DNA of 64,000 bases from Paracentrotus lividus (taxonomy: Eukaryota > Echinodermata > Echinoidea > Camarodonta > Echinidae): contig CALNVZ010003426.1 in NCBI GenBank assembly GCA_940671915.1, forward strand, positions 25,467,973-25,531,972. The letters run 5' to 3'. Both the position numbers and the translations under genes were made by a program. Positions 14,001 through 23,795 of this stretch are shown one piece after another (position 1 is the stretch's first letter; each line of letters begins with the position of its first letter). The notes below the pieces were generated by a model that worked only from the letters and a program-made list of their open reading frames with translations, was not told where the DNA came from and made no database searches.

Positions 14001-17000
14001 AAACAACAATAACCCAATATTGATAACACTGTGCAGTGCATTGTTCACATACATATTGCACATTAATATACATGTACATGTACATGATAAGTTCAATAAA
14101 TGTAATTCCCTACATGTATGAAAATACTGAATAAAAGTTTTTATAGAGTAAACATTATTCAAATATTTGGGTTGGATAGAATTTTGGGGGGAATGAGTGA
14201 TATACCTGCCAAATTTTGCCAATGGCAAAAAGGGGGAAGCTTTCAAATTTAGTGTGTATTGTTATTTATTTATTGATATTTTCTTTTACATCAAATAAAT
14301 TCAAACTGAAAATAGATGAATTTGTGGGCACAATGAGAGCTTTTGTGCATTTCCTCCTCATCAGTCACTTCCTCATTGTGTGGTTAATGAAAATTTGTGG
14401 GCAACAGTAAATACATGCACACATGTTTGTATATAAAAAATTTCTATATAAGTTCTGTATATGTTTAACTTTGAAATGCCCTGATACCACAAAGCTTCCT
14501 GATTGATCGCAACTTGACATTGAAATTAAAATTGAAATTGAAACATTTAAAGTTGCAGCTAAAAGCTGATACATATCGAATTTACAAATAAAATGTACAT
14601 AAACATACAATCTTAAGAAATGGTCGGAATTGCTTTGAAAAGATCAGACCTGTATCAATTAATCAGATATATTATTCGTTTTGGTATGTAATGAATTATA
14701 CTGGTTGTGAGGCAAATATGATATTTGATTAAAGGTCTGACATATTAATATTGCTAATAAAGAATAGTTTATTTATATAACAATAGAAATTTAGTGTATT
14801 AGTAAACTTCAACGCAGTGTGAGAAAAATACAATCGCAATTTTACAGAATTATTGAGATTTACATTGTTATCACTAAAATTCATTATTTAATACAAAAAC
14901 AAAAAAACAATAATTCAGATGAATAATAACATGGCAAATGCAATATTCATAATTTAAACATCTGACACATTAGAATCATTGTTTAAGAAGAGTTTAAAAT
15001 TTATCGTATTTATGAATTACTGTGCAATGCAATATAATAACATTAATCGCAAAACATTAAAGCGGGCATTAGTGATAGGAGATTGTACTTGTGATTAATT
15101 CAAATCAATATTTGGCTAAGAACACTGGACATGTTTCACAATCAGAAAAAGGCATTCTTCAAAAGGGCAAGTCCAAGCTATTTTGCGTGGTAACACACGG
15201 GACATTTGAAGATAAAAATAGGGCTTTTTTGATAAATCTTAAAATGAAATCCTAATCCTTAGGTATATTCTTGAAGGCACTAAGAACCTTCAACAAAAAC
15301 AAACAATAAATGGAATAACTCAGTTCATAATCAATTTGTGATCATTTATTCGTCGGCAACACACAGAACCACAAAATAAAATGGCATATGATACTCTGAA
15401 TTTAAAAAGCAGATCTGAACTTGCAAAGACATATCCTAATAAACATTGTAAGGACACATTTTAACATTAATACAACTTCAAGTTTTCTGGCAAGGTCAAG
15501 TTTTAAGAAATATGTCAGGTAACACATGTATGGGACAATTATTCCCTGAAATATTTTTCATTAAACATTTGGTGTAGCAAATGCGTAACAACATCTTGTG
15601 CACAAGATTCCCTCTGATAAAACAAAAGAAGAATATTAAAGGCAATACACAAATGTAAAAAATACTCCTTTTGTTTCATTACTAAAGGTGGGAGGGCAAG
15701 TAATAAAACCTAAAACATAGATGTGTTGGCGCAGTGGATAGAGTGTCCACCTCATAATCGGGAGGTCGTGGGTTCGATCCCCGCCCGTGTCATACCAAAA
15801 GACATTAAAAAATGGCAGTTGTTGCTTCCCTGTTCGGCGTTCAACAAGAAGGGGATAGAGCAACATCCTTCTGGCGCTGCTCAGCGGCTGCTGGGCCCAC
15901 GAGAAAAGGGGCAAAAAAAATATCCTGTCATCTTTGTTTCGGACAATAAAATTTGGAGCATGGGAGGAGCATTATTTTACATCAGCTGTGAGTACCTTTT
16001 GTGAGACTATTTCTGAGATAAGAATACTTTAAGACTAAAAAAGTGGAAAGCTACATGCTAGGTTCATGATATTTTCACCAGAGGTAGCCGAGATGATATT
16101 GAAACAGAACTTTTTTACTCTTTGGTTGTACTCCTAAGACAAACTTTTTTTTTTAAGGTTGAAAATAGCATTTTTAATGCATTTTATTATTATTTTTTTT
16201 CATGAACATTAATGATGTGATGTCATATGACCTTCAAAAGACAAAATAGATTTAATTTCTTCTTGTTTTTTTTTCACTGTGAACTAAATTCCGAATGAAA
16301 ATTATGTTCAAGTCACACATATTGGTAAATTAATTCAATAGTTTGACATCCAAGCAATACCTAATGGAAGAGTATACCAAGGAATAGCAGTTAAACAAAC
16401 AACAAAAGATAAAGAAATCACACTCATAAAAAAAAAGTGATTTTCCACTGTATAAAGTGTAATCTCCACTATAAAATGTCACTGTCATCTTATATTATCA
16501 CCACTGCCATCGATAGCCAATCATCCCAAATGCCGCAATCATTGATTGTCATCACCATAAGCATCAGAATGACTTTGACCATTGCAAATTGTGAGTTTCT
16601 TAAATTTCATGCTATAGCAGGTTAATGAATTAATCATCATTACCATTGCCATATTACAATCATCACTATTAGTGCCGCATTACATGATTTAAAGGTGTGT
16701 GTGTGTGTTGGGGGGGGGGGGGGGTTGTAGAAGGGCCCAGAGAGTATATATCATTCTTATGATTAGTACATGTAGGCCTACAGGTACAACATACACATGT
16801 TACTTTAGTTGCTAACAATAGGGGATCCATTTATCATATCTTCATGACATGCATTGCATGTCTACTCATTCTTTGGCCTTCATAAGTTCTTCTTGAAGTG
16901 GAGAAAGCCTGTGCCTGGGCCTCTGCTACAGAGCAGTTCCTGGAAGCAAGACTATCCAATCTTGACTTTGCCGGGTAAAGGTCAGGAGGGTCAACTCTGA

Positions 17001-20000
17001 TGGCAAGGTCATCAAGTTCACTGTCGAGGTCACTGAAATGTTAAAATAAATGAATGAGTGGAAGTTTATTTGAGAATATACAAATGTTTCAACATCTTTC
17101 TTTCATTAAAATTCTAAATGACCCATACGTCACGCATGAGTGAGTATTTGAATTGAAGAGAGGAACCAAAAAGTCATTTGGCGGGCGGTATCTGAAATTT
17201 ATTTATTTTTATTTTATTGAATGGTTTATTAAAAAGCTGAATATGGCAGCCCGAATTCTGAAATCTACATTCAATTTACAAATATAAAAGATACAGACAT
17301 TCAAATGCGAAATATTACTTAAAGCAATCAATTATGTAAGGAACAAAATGCTGTTATTATCAAAGGTCAACCTGAAAGTGTTCGTTCTTTGAAATTAAAT
17401 AATGTACATTGTAACATCTGAGAAAATTGTTGTAAAATTTGGGTATAGCTTTTGAGGACAATTTTGTTTATCATTAAGCCTGCTTTAAAATATTATAGAT
17501 GTAATATATACGGTGGAGATTGATACAAAAAGAGAACATATCCGTATTATATATGATGAGTCAGGAAAATAATCAATCATTTTAAAAATTCTCTTTAAAA
17601 TCTACATATCTAAAAAGGTCATTCCCTGCCCTTTCATATGACACCACAACCAGAAAAATGCTTCTGAAATAGGAAAGCTATGTTCATTTGAATTGTGCTT
17701 GCATTTCAATAATTTCATTCAATAATTTGTTTGACTAGTAATTACCCATCCTAGCACTAGCAGGGTTCTATTCATTGGCATTATCCAAGCATGAATTCTT
17801 TAGTTACCTCTTACATGTACCTAGTGCTCGGATATGGTCATATTAATTTTATTATACTCCATCTTGTGAAAGAAAAACTCCCTCCCCCCCCCCTCCCCCC
17901 CCAAAAAAAAAAAATGAAGAAGAAAAATTGCTTTGAAGATAATTATGCATGTACATCAATTACCTTTCTGTCTATCATTGCAGTTGCTGTTGATCCATCA
18001 TTATCCTCTCTCTCTGTACACTCTCATTCCGACTCCGACTTCGTCTCTGTTCCTGGAATTCTCTCCGATCTTATTGAGTGGTCCAGGATCACTAGTAGCC
18101 TTCACACCCTGGTACACCAGGTTAGGAGCCAGCAAGTGATGCGGGCTTCGATCCATATTCACCTAGGAATAAAAAGATACAATTACTTCTATCTCAAGCT
18201 ATTTTACCCCGACAAAAGAAAATGCAAATATCCAAACACCCACTTCTGGGATATTAGTTGAAAAGAGTGATGTTTTGAAGTAAACACTAAAGTTCTCTTT
18301 CTGGAAATATTCCTTGACAATGCAAATGTAGGCCACTGTATATGAGCTGAAATTCTTGAGAGGGTTTTATTTTTTCAGATTTTTAGGATTCAGTTCTCCC
18401 TAGGTATAAATTCATTAAATATTCATAAAGTGTATTGATTGTATTGATAGAATGAAAACACACAAAATTACAAAATTGAACATTAATGTTAACTTTGTTA
18501 GATCTAACGTTAGATCTACCTAATTAATTTCTGCAATTGGTCTGAAAACGGAAAAGAAAAAAAACAAACAAAAAAAAAACACTGTAACTGCTGAGATTTG
18601 AATTGGAATCCACCACCCCCTCAACATTTAGTGATCATTCGGTGACAGATTTTTTTTTAACGCTCCTCTTTTTGCAAATTTTGCAACAGTCAACACACAC
18701 AAACAACACACACAAAAAGGTCTAAAAACAAATATATTATAGCCTAGGGTCTAACGTTAGATCTAACCTTTACATTCATATAATAACGAAAATTAAGAAA
18801 TTGCTTTTGATATCAGAAATATTTTTTCAAGTAGTCTACTGTATATTTTGTTAGGAATACCGCAAAGAATATTCAACCCAAAATTTATGCACAAATTAAT
18901 AAATGACCGACTGAATATTTCTTAAAATTTAACAGTAGAAAAGGACACAGAATCTAACTGGGACTGGGTCTAATAACAGATCCGTTCGCAATCAATCAGC
19001 TAGGAGCTAGCTCTCACTGAAAATATATACTTTGCCATTTCATAATAGTATAACAATAAGGCTAAAATCAATTAAAATATCAATACAGCTGTATTCAACA
19101 AAAATAATCAAGACTTACGGGAGCGGAGAGAAAGTTTCGCCGTCATCAGCTGGAAAGTTTTGTTTTGTTATTGATTAATTTGTGAGATCCGCCTCTTTAT
19201 CGCAATCAGACAATAGATGGCGCTCAGTACAGTTTGTTTCAGGTTTTGATCGCGGAGTCACATTTTTTAGCAGTCGCCTTTATCTGAGAAATATTTCGGT
19301 GTGCAAACTAGTCTACTTCCCCCCCCCCTCAGGCGGTCAACTATACACGTATGCTCGTTCCCGATTTCTCCGGGAAAGCGGTAATTTTAGGGCCGGTAGG
19401 GGAAAATCGTCGAGAAATCATTGAAATAGGGGTCCTTGGCATTAGAAAAGGATAATTTTGCTGGCTCCCCTTCAAAACCTGTTAAAGCAGTGGCGGATCA
19501 GGATTTCGTTACAGGGGGGGGGGGGGGAATTTCAGCGCGGGGGGGGGGGATTACGTGTTAATTTTTTTTCGGCCATCAAAGAGGTTATCATGTATCAGTC
19601 ATAGGGTAAGGTTGGGGGTCAATCGGCCCGCTCGTTTATTTTACTTCGCCTTTTTTTTTCTTCTTTTCTCCCCCTTTTGTTTGTTTTTGTTGCAGGGGGG
19701 GGGGGCGAAATTGGGGGTAATTTTGATGCAGCTTCCATTCCAAAAGCCTGTATTAAGGGGTAATTTTAAGGGTATAGGGTGTGGTCGCTCAATCGACCGG
19801 AAAAAAAATAAACAAGCCCCCCCCAACAAAAAAAAAAAAAAAAAAAATTCCTTAATCAAGAAATGAAGGTTTTTCTACAATTATAAGGAGGAGCTCAAAA
19901 AAAAGCTTTATAGATTAAATTAATGTCGTGTAGGCCTACAAATTGACCTATTCGATCTTGACCTCAACGTAAGGTACGCCATATAAAAAGCCCCAAAAAA

Positions 20001-22758
20001 AATCGGAGGGAAAAATCATAAGACCCGATTGACCAACATAAGCCTACCCTATGGCTGATACTTGACCCCTCCCACGAAATTCGAGCCGTAAAATTCAAGC
20101 AAATGATTTATATTTTAGATCAGAACAGTAATCAGTAAATCAGTAATGATATGCACGCATATCAATTCTACTCTATGTAAAATGTAAATTAACGATATAC
20201 GTGCGATTAAATCGTATTAAACAAGGCGTGTCCATTATCTAAGAGCCATACGCAACAAAGTGACGTTGGAAATACGGCTGAGAAGGCAGAAATCTATACA
20301 GCTGGCTGCAATAATAAATTAGCTCACAAAAACTCGCGTAAGAAGAACTTCCCTCCAGTGGAATGGTATTTTCCGTTCGGTTGACAATTATACTCGTGGA
20401 GATGAAAGAAATTGATGGAACTTTTATCATGTTGTTAATTAATAGATTCTCCAGACCAGATGGAGGAAATACACATTTGGGCAAGCTATAAAATTATTGT
20501 GCTGAATTTGTAATCAGAATATGCAATTCATATAAATTGATGCCAAAAACAATGACATAGATTGTGAACTTGTCACAAGTCGTGTGAAGACGGCCGTTCA
20601 CATGTTTCTATGCGATATGCATGTGATAAGCGTAAATATTGACTAGTCGAGGAAAAGAACCTCTTATGATTATGTTCAAAAGTGACAGGACTTTTTTTTA
20701 AATCATTAAAATGAATGTACCATCTCGGAAGCTGAGAATTCAAGCTTTTAATTGCCGCTGCTAACCATAATAGTATAAGCGGCATCGAGATTCAAAACAT
20801 GAACTATTTTGAGAGCAAAATATGCCATATTGTACAGGAATTTGATCTGACTAGGCTTTCGAATTGACACAAGTGACAGGACTTTTTTTCCCTTTGCAAT
20901 AAGTTATCATATTTTTGAAAAATATCTCTTAGCGTACTTATTCAAGTTGATCATTTCTTTGAAAAGTAGTTGCTTACACCAATAAAGAAAATAAAGTGAA
21001 AAACTGTCCAAAAACAAAAAAGTCAATGGGCACGTTCGCTTTGAGTTATTGTAGAATGGTAGCGCCTCTATCTCTTTAAGTTTACAACTAGAATTGATAT
21101 GCAATGTATTTCGGAAGGCGTGTAAAGTTATTTTTATGATGGAAAATGCTCATATAACATCATTTAATTGATGAAAATGCTCATATAACATTAATTTAAT
21201 TGGCCTGATGTTGTGGCATAGCTTTTTTTAATTTTTTAATTCATCTTATATGACAAACAATATATTGGAGCACTCCGGGGATNNNNNNNNNNNNNNNNNN
21301 NNNNNNNTTGTAGAAGGGCCCAGAGAGTATATATCATTCTTTATGATTAGTACATGTAGGCCTACAGGTACAACATACACATGTTACTTTAGTTGCTAAC
21401 AATAGGGGATCCATTTATCATAATCTTCATGACATGCATGCATGTCTACTCACTTCTTTGGCCTTCATAAGTTCTTCTTGAAGCTTGGAGAAAGCCTGTG
21501 CCTGGGCCTCTGCTACAGAGCAGTTCCTGGAAGCAAGACTATCCAATCTTGACCTTTGCCCGGGTAAAAGGTCAGGAGGGTCAACTCTGATGGCAAGGTC
21601 ATCAAGTTCACTGTCGAGGTCACTGAAATGTTAAAATAAATGAATGAGTGGGAAGTTTATTTGAGAAATATACAAATGTTTCAACATCATTTCTTTCATT
21701 AAAATTCTAAATGACCCATACGTCACGCATGAGTGAGTATTTGAATTGAAGAGAGGAAACCAAAAAGTCATTTGGCGGGCGGTATCTGAAATTTATTTAT
21801 TTTTATTTTTATTGAATGGTTTATTAAAAAGCTGAATATGGCAGCCCGAATTCTGAAATCTACATTCAATTTACAAATATAAAAGATACAGACATTCAAA
21901 TGCGAAAATATACTTAAAGCAATCAATTATGTAAGGAACAAAATGCTGTTATTATCAAAGGTCAAACCTGAAAGTGTTCGTTCTTGAAATTAAATAATGT
22001 ACATTGTAACATCTGAGAAAATTGTTGTAAAATTTGGGTATAGCTTTTGAGGACAATTTTGTTTATCATTAAGCCTGCTTTAAAATATATAGATGTAATA
22101 TATACGGTGGAGATTGATACAAAAGAGAACATATCCGTATTATATATGATGAGTCAGGAAAATAATCAATCATTTAAAAATTCTCTTTAAAATCTACATA
22201 TCTAAAAAGGTCATTTCCTGCCCTTTCATATGACACCACAACCAAGAAAAATGCTTCTGAAATAGGAAAGCTATGTTCATTTGAATTGTGCTTGCATTTC
22301 AATAATTTCATTCAATAAATTTGTTTGACTAGTATTACCCATCCTAGCACTAGGCAGGGTTCTATTCATTGGCATTTATCCAAGCATGAATTCTTTAGTT
22401 ACCTCTACATGTACCTAGTGCTCGGATATGGGTCATATTAATTTTATTATACTCCATCTTGTGAAAGAAAAACTCCCTCTCCCCCCCCCCTCCCCCCCCC
22501 AAAAAAAAAAAATAAGAAAGAAGAAAAATTGCTTTGAAGATAATTATGCATGTACATCAATTACCTTTCTGTCTTATCATTGCAGTTGCTGCTTGATCCA
22601 TCATTATCTCTCTCTCTGTCACACTCTCATTCCGACTCCGACTTCGTCTCTGTTCCTGGAATTCTCTCCGCATCTTTGATTGGTCCAGGATCACTAGTAG
22701 CCTTCACACCCTGGTACACCAGGTTAGGAGCCAGCAAGTGATGCGGGCTTCGATCCAT
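4939..22758 (-). CDS. RAB3IL1/RAB3IP-like: Rabin8/GRAB-like Rab guanine nucleotide exchange factor (multi-exon gene)
   Basis: Sec2-domain Rab GEF; the vertebrate family (RAB3IP = Rabin8, RAB3IL1 = GRAB) activates Rab8/Rab3-type GTPases in vesicle and ciliary traffic. Ten coding exons are read on the minus strand: 22565-22764 (ATG at 22,758), 21454-21622, 12276-12371, 11807-11884, 11113-11270, 10244-10364, 8908-9116, 7738-7837, 5500-5566, 4939-5009. All have GT-AG borders, and phases agree from the 21,454 exon to the stop. Diagnostic stretches: ELTASLFE and EANIKRIAAERRL (Sec2 coiled coil), IDALQAEIGALKMLVL, NPFTQRIFREDIQPCLSFT, VCDFYTYLRYIQQGIV and the ending WEIIRLRKEMALAKLG. Predicted length is about 420 residues, near the vertebrate length. 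The 5' exons are duplicated with indels (16.7-25.9 kb), so the first ~65 codons are uncertain. Whether it descends from the common ancestor of both vertebrate genes is inference. Confidence 0.92.
5500..5566 (-). CDS. RAB3IL1/RAB3IP-like: Rab GEF exon (TYLRYIQQG)
   Basis: Acceptor ATTACAG above 5,566 and donor GTCAGT below 5,500. The exon encodes IAAVCDFYTYLRYIQQGIVK plus ND, matching the family's conserved CNFFTYIRYIQQG block. It leaves one base that pairs in phase with the last exon. Confidence 0.9.
5694..6344. mobile_element. Harbinger-like foldback MITE, split by a nested element
   Basis: The termini are GGCCCATATTCTGCTATGAA and its reverse complement, flanked on both sides by ATA (5,691-5,693 and 6,345-6,347). 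The left arm is interrupted after 20 bases by the 5,714-6,211 insertion and resumes as gacagagtttgtatgcatcg, which mirrors the right arm. Three-base target duplications with GG-C-rich ends suggest a PIF/Harbinger-type origin; that family assignment is inference. Confidence 0.75.
5714..6211. mobile_element. Nested 498 bp foldback MITE (GGGAAGTTCACCCTG ends)
   Basis: The inverted arms are at least 150 bp: they begin gggaagttcaccctg and end cagggtgaacttcccc, and include the mirrored core tgacgtcacgtgcgagcag. The insertion sits between two copies of TGAA (5,710-5,713 and 6,212-6,215). A relative lies at about 28,850-29,156. Non-coding. Confidence 0.8.
6356..6464. mobile_element. 109 bp foldback MITE (GGYCCATATTCATAAAACC)
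   Basis: Begins ggtccatattcataaaacc and ends ggttttatgaatatgggcc. It shares the outer GGCCCATATTC motif with the elements on both sides (5,694 and 6,621). The inner parts differ. Confidence 0.65.
6621..7332. mobile_element. 712 bp foldback element with TTAACCCTGGGTTAA units
   Basis: Ends are ggcccatatcctgatagc and gctatcagaatatgggcc, flanked by AAT on both sides (6,618-6,620 and 7,333-7,335). The arms carry repeated palindromic TTAACCCTGGGTTAA-type units. The centre (about 6,780-7,080) is unrelated, non-repeated sequence including a GC-rich stretch. Non-coding. Confidence 0.75.
7738..7837 (-). CDS. RAB3IL1/RAB3IP-like: Rab GEF exon (CALSEQQRPCHYRIRL)
   Basis: Acceptor TTGCAG above 7,837 and donor GTGAGT below 7,738. 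It encodes RCALSEQQRPCHYRIRLAEC and continues to VRNR. This corresponds to the vertebrate CALTG...CKHRIKLGD block with conserved Cys and HxRIxL spacing. It joins in phase to the exons on both sides. Confidence 0.9.
8033..8613. mobile_element. 581 bp near-perfect hairpin MITE with TTAA target duplication (piggyBac-like)
   Basis: The two halves are almost complete reverse complements, from aggggaatccaacccaagg on the left to ccttgggttggattcccct on the right, meeting near 8,325. TTAA flanks both ends (8,029-8,032 and 8,614-8,617). The target site and symmetry fit a non-autonomous piggyBac-type element. Overlapping open frames on both strands are mirror images of each other and not genes. It lies in an intron of the Rab GEF. 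Confidence 0.85.
8908..9116 (-). CDS. RAB3IL1/RAB3IP-like: Rab GEF exon (FREDIQPCLSF)
   Basis: The acceptor AG lies at 9,118-9,117 and the donor GTAATA below 8,908. It encodes VDTLLLHNFQSWREAPSLA, then NPFTQRIFREDIQPCLSFT and NHLCIEPISIK. It aligns in order with the vertebrate C-terminal effector-binding half (PFL...EDI.PCL.F; NNTLSIEP). It ends with two bases of a split Arg codon. Confidence 0.93.
9633..9789. mobile_element. Short TIR element (GGCCCTGTAAC ends)
   Basis: Terminal inverted repeat ggccctgtaac / gttacagggcc around about 135 bp without coding sequence. A relative with the same ends lies at 37,390-37,518. Confidence 0.55.
10244..10364 (-). CDS. RAB3IL1/RAB3IP-like: Rab GEF exon (Ser/Thr/Pro-rich linker)
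   Basis: Acceptor TTTCAG above 10,364 and donor GTTTGT below 10,244. It completes an Arg codon and then encodes THSLQGPITAADLGVPPSAN followed by a Ser/Thr/Pro/Asn-rich stretch ending ESKE. It corresponds to the variable linker between the Sec2 coiled coil and the C-terminal half. Confidence 0.85.
11113..11270 (-). CDS. RAB3IL1/RAB3IP-like: Rab GEF exon (end of Sec2 coiled coil)
   Basis: Acceptor TTAG above 11,270 and donor GTGAGA below 11,113. It encodes IDALQAEIGALKMLVLTSTP followed by a basic, Ser-rich stretch with KKPSILRKSKSS. The vertebrate equivalents read IDVLQAEV.ALKTLVLSS.P. It ends with two bases of a split codon. Confidence 0.93.
11476..11502 (+). repeat. (CATA)n microsatellite
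   Basis: A run of about six catacata-type units with one variant unit (cagacata). Confidence 0.7.
11807..11884 (-). CDS. RAB3IL1/RAB3IP-like: Rab GEF exon (Sec2 coiled coil)
   Basis: A 78-base exon encoding EANSMVQEANIKRIAAERRL plus REASGK. Acceptor TTAG above 11,884, donor GTAAGA below 11,807, phase 0 on both sides. The vertebrate Rabin8 equivalent reads EAHKMVREANIKQAAAEKQL. Confidence 0.93.
12276..12371 (-). CDS. RAB3IL1/RAB3IP-like: Rab GEF exon (Sec2 coiled coil, ELTASLFE)
   Basis: A 96-base phase-0 exon encoding TLQLKDEQVEQLSRVREEVD followed by REITELTASLFE. ELTASLFEEA across this exon junction is a hallmark of the family. Acceptor GCAG above 12,371, donor GTAAAC below 12,276. Confidence 0.94.
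12372..15718 (-). other. Large intron of the Rab GEF, no gene seen
   Basis: AT-rich intronic sequence. The long frames at 13,669-14,246 translate an A-rich tract (about 13,815-14,010, aaataaa-type repeats) and are low-complexity artefacts. No exon with paired splice sites was recognised. Confidence 0.5.
15719..15930 (+). mobile_element. tRNA-derived SINE
   Basis: The head carries RNA polymerase III promoter boxes: an A-box-like tggcgcagtggatagag at about 15,725 and a B box, ggttcgatccc, at about 15,771. Between them is an anticodon-arm-like segment with CAT in the loop position. The 5' and 3' arms do not pair as an acceptor stem, so this is not a functional tRNA. The unrelated body continues to an A-rich tail near 15,915-15,925. 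Confidence 0.65.
16869..17032 (-). pseudogene. Damaged copy of a Rab GEF coding exon
   Basis: Counterpart of 21,454-21,622 but five bases shorter. Small deletions shift the frame in the RLDSLASRNC region and at 'cttgaagtgg'. The donor, GTGAGT in the other copy, reads TGAGT here because the G is missing. Likely sequencing or assembly error and not a decayed paralogue. Confidence 0.8.
17964..18162 (-). pseudogene. Copy 1 of the Rab GEF start exon
   Basis: Contains the same ATG (18,156-18,154) and opening MDRSPHHLLAPNLVYQGVKA as copy 2. It differs by several indels and reaches a stop about 60 codons in. Acceptor and donor (GTAATT) are intact. Neither copy alone has an open frame through the whole exon. 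Confidence 0.75.
19119..19165 (-). other. 5' leader exon of the Rab GEF (copy 1), approximate start
   Basis: Minus-strand sequence with an intact donor (GTAAGT at 19,118) following ctttctctccgctccc. It contains no frame leading into the ATG exon, so I read it as a 5' untranslated exon. The upstream limit is a guess. The same exon in copy 2 ends at 23,744. Confidence 0.4.
19488..19860. mobile_element. Partial hAT-like element with CAGTGGCGGATC end
   Basis: Begins cagtggcggatcaggattt, followed by G-rich runs and the stretch ggccatcaaagaggttatca. The same layout occurs in copy 2 (from about 24,117) and at 31,146-31,419. No opposite terminus is evident, so it is truncated or nested. The family assignment rests only on the CAGTGGCGG terminus. 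Confidence 0.45.
20158..21102. mobile_element. ~945 bp TIR element (GCATATCAATTCTA), copy 1
   Basis: Ends are gcatatcaattcta and tagaattgatatgc. Internal sequence is shared with 24,826-25,792 (the duplicated block), 39,392-40,369, and inverted at 54,333-55,276. Frames on the minus strand recur between copies (FKEMINLNKYAK), but no transposase motif is recognised. Confidence 0.75.
21283..21307. other. 25-N assembly gap
   Basis: A run of 25 N joins the two copies of the duplicated block. The bases to the left are the end of copy 1; those to the right are the start of copy 2. Confidence 0.99.
21454..21622 (-). CDS. RAB3IL1/RAB3IP-like: Rab GEF exon 3 (copy 2, intact)
   Basis: A 169-base exon with acceptor TTTCAG above 21,622 and donor GTGAGT below 21,454. 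It encodes DLDSELDDLAIRVDPPDLLP, then RSRLDSLASRNCSVAEAQAQ and KLQEELMKAKE. The last part corresponds to vertebrate LSRLRSPSVLEV...LKEELAKAQ. It ends in phase 0 and feeds directly into the TLQLKDEQ exon at 12,371. Confidence 0.9.
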
Positions 22759-22764
22759 ATTCAC
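22565..22764 (-). CDS. RAB3IL1/RAB3IP-like: Rab GEF start exon (copy 2, frame uncertain)
   Basis: Acceptor CCTAG above 22,764, ATG at 22,758 and donor GTAATT below 22,565. The start frame gives MDRSPHHLLAPNLVYQGVKA. The frame that enters exon 3 in phase gives a Ser/Asn/Asp-rich stretch ending NCNDKTE. The two frames are not continuous in this copy, nor in copy 1; the indels that separate them fall at different positions in the two copies. Confidence 0.7.
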
Positions 22765-23743
22765 CTAGGAATAAAAAGATAACAAATACTTCTATCTCAA
22801 AGCTATTTTTACCCCGACAAAAAGAAAAATGCAAATATCCAAACACCCACTTCTGGGATATTAGTTGAAAAGAGTGATGTTTTGAGAGTAAACACTAAAG
22901 TTCTCTTTCTGGAAATATTCCTTGACAATGCAAATGTAGGCCACTGTATATGAGCTGAAATTCTTGAGAGGGTTTTATTTTTTCAGATTTTTAGGATTCA
23001 GTTCTCCCTAGGTATAAATTCATTATAATATTCATAAAGTGTATTGATTGTATTGATAGGAATGAAAACATCACAAAAATTACAAAATTGAACATTAATG
23101 TTAACTTTGTTAGATCTAACGTTAGATCTACCTAATTAATTTCTGCAATTGGTCTGAAAACGGAAAAGAAAAAAAAACAAAACAAAAAAAAAACAACTGT
23201 AAACTGCCTGAGATTTGAATTGGAATCCACCACCCCCTCAACATTTAGTGATCATTCGGTGACAGATTTTTTTTTTAACGCTCCTCTTTTTGCAAATTTT
23301 GCAACAGTCAACACACACAAACACACACACAAAAAAAAGGTCAAAAACAAATATATTATAGCCTAGGGTCTAACGTTAGATCTAACCTTTACATTCATAT
23401 AATAACGAAAATTAAGAAATTGCTTTTGATATCAGAATATTTTTTCAAGTAGTCTACTGTATATTTTGTTAGGAATACCGCAAAGAATATTCAACCCAAA
23501 AATTTATGCACAAATTAATTAATGACCGACTGAATATTTCTTAAAATTTAACAGTAGAAAACGGACACAGAATCTAACAAGTGGGACTGGGTCTAATAAC
23601 AGATCCGTTCGCAATCAATCAGCTAGGAGCTAGCTTCTCACTGAAAATATATACTTTGCCATTTCATAATAGTATAAACAATAAGGCTAAAATCAATTAA
23701 AAAATCAATACAGCTGTATTCAAACAAAAATAATCAAGACTTA

Positions 23744-23795
23744 CGGGGAGCGGAGAGAAAGTTTCGCCGTCATCAGCTGGAAAGTTTTGTTTTGT
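23744..23795 (-). other. 5' leader exon of the Rab GEF (copy 2), approximate start
   Basis: Same sequence as 19,119-19,165 with an intact GTAAGT donor just below 23,744. Sequence above it (23,790-23,870) includes 'aatagatggcgctc' and is the probable promoter side. No TATA box is obvious. Confidence 0.4.

Larger units (their letters stand above)
16724..21282. repeat. Duplicated ~4.6 kb block, copy 1 (5' end of the Rab GEF gene)
   Basis: From ttgtagaagggcccagagag onward, this block matches 21,308-25,965 base for base apart from scattered one- or two-base indels, mostly in homopolymers. It begins directly after a (GT)n/poly-G run and ends at the N gap. It contains versions of the Rab GEF leader exon (about 19,119-19,160) and coding exons (17,964-18,162 and 16,869-17,032). 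Best explained as two overlapping contigs joined instead of merged. Confidence 0.88.

Noticed and set aside
13669..14246. 138-149 codon frames rich in Phe, Leu and Tyr
   Set aside because: Translation of an A/T-rich simple-sequence tract in an intron; no splice signals and no domain.
15719..15790. A genuine tRNA-Met gene
   Set aside because: A and B boxes and a CAT loop are present, but the ends do not pair into an acceptor stem and a SINE body follows.
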